Source of the DNA: G942493215 sp942493215
GTDB taxonomy: Bacteria > Bacillota_I > Bacilli_A > RF39 > UBA660
Reading direction: 5' to 3'
Length of the DNA stretch: 64,000 nucleotides
NCBI GenBank assembly: GCA_942493215.1
Contig: OW818670.1
Location: forward strand, 1,430,279-1,494,278
Shown: piece by piece, positions 60,732-64,000 of the stretch
Position numbering within the stretch: position 1 is the first letter of the stretch
Layout: each line of letters opens with the position of its first letter
The notes under the pieces: generated by a model
Told to the model about the DNA's origin: nothing
The model's database searches: none
The model's input: only the letters and a program-made list of their open reading frames with translations
Position numbers and translations under genes: made by a program

Positions 60732-61517
60732 TTAAGCAACCATACTTTTACCTATTTCGGGTTCTTCATTCTTTGTAACAAAAGCATACGCTTTCTTTGC
60801 TAAGTAATATTCTCTTGCTTCTGGTCCCATCAAATTAGCTTCCAAACTAGACATTTCTTCTTTAGTTCTAGGACTTAAACTAAACATATCAACTAATGAT
60901 GCTTGCAGTTTATTAAATGTATCTGTATTATCTATATTTACACCATCATGTATATATTTAGCTTTATCAAGAAAATCTTTAAACATTTCAACAGGAATAT
61001 TTCTTTCCATTAAAGATTTATTTAAGGTTTCACGATTATTATTAAAGCATAAATCTAAAACCGTATCATCTGATAAGACTTTTGCTAAAAGATTAGTAAT
61101 TACCTGCTCATTAGTATGGAAGTACTCTCCTTCATTAGAAATAGTATGACTACTTGCAACAGCACTTGAAACAAGACCATCAATGATTGGTGAAATATCC
61201 TCACAAGGATTAGTAAATATTCTTAATAACTCAACTGCCACTAAATATTCTGGATCAACTTTTTCTTCACTTATTTTTGTACTTCTAATTCTTATCTCCA
61301 TTGTTTTAGGATTAGTACTAATAATAGGAGCATTAATTGAATTGGTATTAACAATTCTTAGTCTCTTAAGATCAGCATCTATTTTTTTCTCTTGTTGGGG
61401 ATAACATATTTTCAAAAATAGCTTAATTTTTTCAATTAGTGGTGCAAAACCATCCGTAAAACTATTATCATATCTAGAATTATCAATTATAGTCTGCATC
61501 TTTGTTTGTGCGTCCAT
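60732..61517 (-). CDS. Unknown soluble protein, 261 residues
   Basis: I do not recognise the family. The N-terminal part has a charged helix (FAPLIEKIKLFLKICYPQQEKKIDADL), then a beta pair, then EEKVDPEYLVAVELLRIFTNPCEDISPIIDG-type sequence and helical segments. There is no signal or membrane segment. The ATG at 61517 follows GTAGGTGATG; an in-frame start 18 bases earlier is less likely. It is between the T-box promoter and another unknown gene; no terminator is obvious. Confidence 0.6.
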   Translation of the reverse strand: MDAQTKMQTIIDNSRYDNSFTDGFAPLIEKIKLFLKICYPQQEKKIDADLKRLRIVNTNSINAPIISTNPKTMEIRIRSTKISEEKVDPEYLVAVELLRIFTNPCEDISPIIDGLVSSAVASSHTISNEGEYFHTNEQVITNLLAKVLSDDTVLDLCFNNNRETLNKSLMERNIPVEMFKDFLDKAKYIHDGVNIDNTDTFNKLQASLVDMFSLSPRTKEEMSSLEANLMGPEAREYYLAKKAYAFVTKNEEPEIGKSMVA

Positions 61518-61641
61518 ATCATCACCTACTATCATTCTAGCATAAATTTATATTTTTGGCTAGTTTTTTGCAAAAAATTATTTGATTGTTAATTTGACAT
61601 TTCAGTAAGTTAGTGCTAGTATATCCTCCAATAAAAAGGAG

Positions 61642-61677
61642 ATAAAAAAATCATTGCTTAGCAATGGTTTTTTCTTT
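61642..61677. repeat. Direct repeat and terminator after the TM-anchored gene
   Basis: These 36 bases match 62696-62731 with two differences. The core is a hairpin (AAAAAATCATTGC, TTA, GCAATGGTTTTTT) that serves as terminator for the gene at 61686. At the other site the same bases are the clpC 3' end. Confidence 0.85.
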
Positions 61678-61685
61678 ATGTTATT

Positions 61686-62582
61686 TTATTCCCAATTACC
61701 ACTATAGAAATAATAGTTACCATCCGATTGCTTTTTAAATGTAAAACGATATGTATCTACTTCACCACTATTCATCATATTCTGAATATCATTTTTAGCG
61801 GTTGTTTTACTTAATTTTTTAATATAATAAACTTTCCCAGACTCACTGATAGAAGAGTTGCCATTTTCGGAATCCATATCCATAAACATTGGAAAAGCTA
61901 TTTGTCTTTTAAACAAATACCATGTTTCATTATCCCGTTCAAGATAACCTTTGTCAATAATATTTGGACCTTTAATATATGGTTGAACATAAAAGTATGT
62001 ATGAATTTCATCATTTTTTTGTTCAGCTTTATATAATTTTACTTCATTTGACCAATCTTCATATGACCAATCATAAAAACCAGCTGCACCATTTTTACAC
62101 GTTGCTTCATACTCAGTATTAAAAGTTTTAGAATCAAATATAAATTTAAGGCATGACAGAGAAAGAGGAGCATCAGAATAGTATATATCAGGCCCAAACA
62201 TTTTCACAAAGTTTTTCATCATGTCTGAAGAAGAAATAGAAAATTTACCATCTTCTTTTTTTGTGCCAATACCATTAGAAGCAGATAACATCATCCATTC
62301 TCTACCGTCATAAACACTTATGTTCTTGTAAACCCAACTAAGAAAATTATAACCCTCAAAGTTAATTTTCGGATAAATTAAATCTTTTACTGTTGAACTA
62401 TTAATATCAAGTATTGTTACTTGATTATTGGAGTTATTATTTTCTCCATTTGATAAGAATTTATCATAAACGACATAACCACCGAATACTAATAATAAAA
62501 TAATCATTATTATTAATGTTATTACCAATCCATTGTTTTTTTTCTTTCTACTATTGCCATCGTAAGAGACACTTTCATTCAT
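61686..62582 (-). CDS. Unknown membrane-anchored extracytoplasmic protein
   Basis: The 298-residue protein has a short Ser/Lys-rich cytoplasmic N-terminus, one membrane helix (about 18-40) and an Asn-rich linker. The extracytoplasmic domain has aromatic/Asp-rich strands (WVYKNISVYDGREWMML; AAGFYDWSYEDWSNE; TWYLFKRQIAFPMF). No family is recognised. It is flanked by two copies of the clpC 3' end/terminator, suggesting insertion or duplication. Confidence 0.6.
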   Translation of the reverse strand: MNESVSYDGNSRKKKNNGLVITLIIMIILLLVFGGYVVYDKFLSNGENNNSNNQVTILDINSSTVKDLIYPKINFEGYNFLSWVYKNISVYDGREWMMLSASNGIGTKKEDGKFSISSSDMMKNFVKMFGPDIYYSDAPLSLSCLKFIFDSKTFNTEYEATCKNGAAGFYDWSYEDWSNEVKLYKAEQKNDEIHTYFYVQPYIKGPNIIDKGYLERDNETWYLFKRQIAFPMFMDMDSENGNSSISESGKVYYIKKLSKTTAKNDIQNMMNSGEVDTYRFTFKKQSDGNYYFYSGNWE

Positions 62583-62695
62583 AAATCTACAACTCCTTCA
62601 TTAATTATATGATAACACACTATTTAAATAATTTAATAAACATTAAACTAATTTACATTATAGTTTACATTTTTAAAAAATCTGATCACTGAAGA

Positions 62696-62731
62696 ATAAA
62701 AAAATCATTGTTAAGCAATGGTTTTTTCTTT
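62696..62731. repeat. Direct repeat and terminator at the clpC 3' end
   Basis: This is the partner of 61642-61677. The hairpin AAAATCATTG, TTAAG, CAATGGTTTT overlaps the clpC stop (62711) and is followed by T residues on the minus strand, so it is the clpC terminator. Confidence 0.85.
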
Positions 62732-64000
62732 TATTTCTTTAATATTTATTGTTTTATTACCTTTAATTATCTCATCAATAATAATTCCTTCAACATTGTC
62801 TTTAATTATTTTATCGATTCTTCTAGCTCCAAATTCCTCATAGTTAGAGGATTTTTTAATGGTATTAACAATGTTATCACTAATTTTAACGTTAATTTTC
62901 TTTTTACTATATTTATTTTTTAATCGTTCTAGTTTATTAGTAATTAATTGGGTAATGTCTTCATCTTTTAAAGGTTTAAAAGCAATAATATTATCGATTC
63001 GATTAATAAAAGGTAAACTAAAATTCTCCTTTAGTTTAGACAAGATTGATTCACTATTATTACCTGTAAAGCCAATTGGACTATCAACAAAGCCAACATT
63101 AGATGTCATTATAATAATGGTATTATCAAAGTGTATTACTTTACCACTAGCATCTTTTATCTTACTATCATCTAGTATTTGAAAGAAAAGATTAATAACG
63201 GCTGGATGAGCTTTTTCAATTTCATCTAATATTAATACCGCATATGGTTTAGTGCGAATATCTTCAAAAACATTTTTAGTATCAGCATAACCAACATAAC
63301 CTGGTGGTGCTCCTATAATTTTACTAACATCATGAGCTTCCCTATATTCACTCATATCTAATTTAATAACATTATCAGGGGCGATAATATCAGCAAATAA
63401 TTTGGCCGCATAAGTTTTTCCAACACCGGTTGGTCCACAAAACATTAAAGAATATACCGTATTTTCATCTTTAAAGCCTAGCTTTACTTTTTTAATTATA
63501 TCCAATAATGAATGAATGGCCTCATCTTGACCAACAATAACTTTTAATTCTTCCTCAATACATTTAATAGTTGACATATTATCATTCATTAATTCATAGA
63601 TAGGTATATTTGTTCTTGAATTAACAACCATGGCAACATCTTCCTTAGTTACCTTTTTAGCTTTACTCTTGCTAGAAAGAGTAAGCTCTAAATTATTCAT
63701 CACATTAATAATACTATTTTCTTCATCTTTTAAACGGGCTGCCTCCTTAAAATCATTATTTTCAATAGCATTATTTTTATTATTGATAATTACTTGTAAT
63801 TGTTTGTTTAAATCATTATAACTTTTTAATTCATTACTTTCTTTTAAACTAGCTCTAGCGCATACTTCATCTAAAATATCAATAGCCTTATCGGGTTGAT
63901 TACGATCATAGACATATTTTTCTGACAATTCAATTATAAGATCAATAATATCTTCACTTATTTCCACTTTATGAAATTGTTCATAGATGTCTTTGAATTT
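62711..64000 (-). CDS. clpC: ClpC-type AAA+ unfoldase (partial, N-terminal part outside the window)
   Basis: The frame stays open to the right edge, so about 430 C-terminal residues are visible. They include the end of D1 (KFKDIYEQFHKVEISED; YVYDRNQPDKAIDILDEVCARASL), a UVR/linker helix (NNDFKEAARLKDEEN), and D2 with Walker A GPTGVGKTYAAK, pore loop PPGYVGYAD, Walker B AVLILDEIEKAHPAV, sensor MTSNVG and PFINRID. ClpC unfolds substrates for ClpP. No McsA/McsB/CtsR are visible. The stop lies inside its terminator. Confidence 0.95.
   Translation of the reverse strand, partial: KFKDIYEQFHKVEISEDIIDLIIELSEKYVYDRNQPDKAIDILDEVCARASLKESNELKSYNDLNKQLQVIINNKNNAIENNDFKEAARLKDEENSIINVMNNLELTLSSKSKAKKVTKEDVAMVVNSRTNIPIYELMNDNMSTIKCIEEELKVIVGQDEAIHSLLDIIKKVKLGFKDENTVYSLMFCGPTGVGKTYAAKLFADIIAPDNVIKLDMSEYREAHDVSKIIGAPPGYVGYADTKNVFEDIRTKPYAVLILDEIEKAHPAVINLFFQILDDSKIKDASGKVIHFDNTIIIMTSNVGFVDSPIGFTGNNSESILSKLKENFSLPFINRIDNIIAFKPLKDEDITQLITNKLERLKNKYSKKKINVKISDNIVNTIKKSSNYEEFGARRIDKIIKDNVEGIIIDEIIKGNKTINIKEIKEKTIA

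Noticed and set aside
62708..62923. Plus-strand frame of 71 codons and similar long Ile/Asn-rich frames
   Set aside because: These are shadows of clpC and other real genes, caused by the AT-rich composition.
1..64000. Prophage, CRISPR array or rRNA operon
   Set aside because: I saw no capsid, integrase or terminase genes, no regularly spaced repeats and no rRNA-like sequence.

Overview
This 64 kb window is very AT-rich DNA from a low-GC Gram-positive chromosome. It looks like an endospore-forming member of the Bacilli with a compact genome, such as the gut lineages near the Erysipelotrichales or the RF39-type uncultured groups; the exact taxon is inference. The reasons are the Bacillus-like synteny blocks (lexA-tkt-sirA-yneF, ylbD-ylbE-rsmD, mraZ-rsmH-ftsL-pbpB, rpsB-tsf), the sporulation genes (spoIIAA, sigF, spoVAC, spoVAD, spoVAE, spoVB, sirA, ylbD and tiny YjcZ-type membrane proteins), Gram-positive LexA and CIRCE operators, a pheS T-box, and one encoded tRNA with an encoded CCA end. 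Most genes are on the minus strand. I see no phage block, no CRISPR array, no rRNA and no transposase.

Layout. 1-12 kb: edge-truncated pilin/BspA protein, AI-2E-type permease, dtd, rel, a ComN-like gene, spoVB, a CIRCE-controlled hsp20, a lipoprotein, small membrane genes, tgt and murF. 12-17 kb: yneF, a glycosyltransferase, sirA-like, tkt, and an unlisted 47-residue membrane microprotein divergent from lexA with a LexA box in its promoter. 17-26 kb: rhomboid, rluD, lspA, an apbE/NusG-II/Gx-transporter cluster, queH, two tandem unknown paralogues, tsf and rpsB. 26-33 kb: accessory-rich, with a 755-residue SigE/SigK-like sigma factor carrying four tandem C-terminal repeats, a Cys-rich protein, a HAD and a PH-like protein, a flavoprotein and a three-gene unknown operon. 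33-39 kb: tRNA-Glu(CTC), gltX, yqeY, rpsU, then a double-glycine bacteriocin cassette (two precursor peptides, a precursor remnant, a methyltransferase, an accessory membrane protein and a C39-peptidase ABC exporter). 39-46 kb: rsmD, ylbE, ylbD, purA, parC, and a MarR/DUF6544-type pair. 46-56 kb: the spoVA and spoIIA genes, a coiled-coil surface protein, the division cluster and tiny spore-type membrane proteins. 56-64 kb: prsA-like foldase, pheST with T-box, two unknown genes and an edge-truncated clpC.

How the genes work together. Housekeeping functions (translation, queuosine tRNA modification, cell wall and division, stringent response, lipoprotein maturation) sit beside sporulation control. 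The SOS, heat-shock and MraZ circuits are each readable from operators in the sequence.

Most interesting points: (1) the giant sporulation-type sigma factor with region-4-like repeats; (2) a SpoIIAA whose phosphorylated serine is replaced by glutamate, in an operon lacking spoIIAB; (3) the LexA-controlled microprotein, a likely SOS division inhibitor; (4) the bacteriocin cassette and its precursor remnant; (5) three accessory genes that lie between direct repeats copied from the 3' end of the upstream gene; (6) a Rel protein with a broken hydrolase motif.
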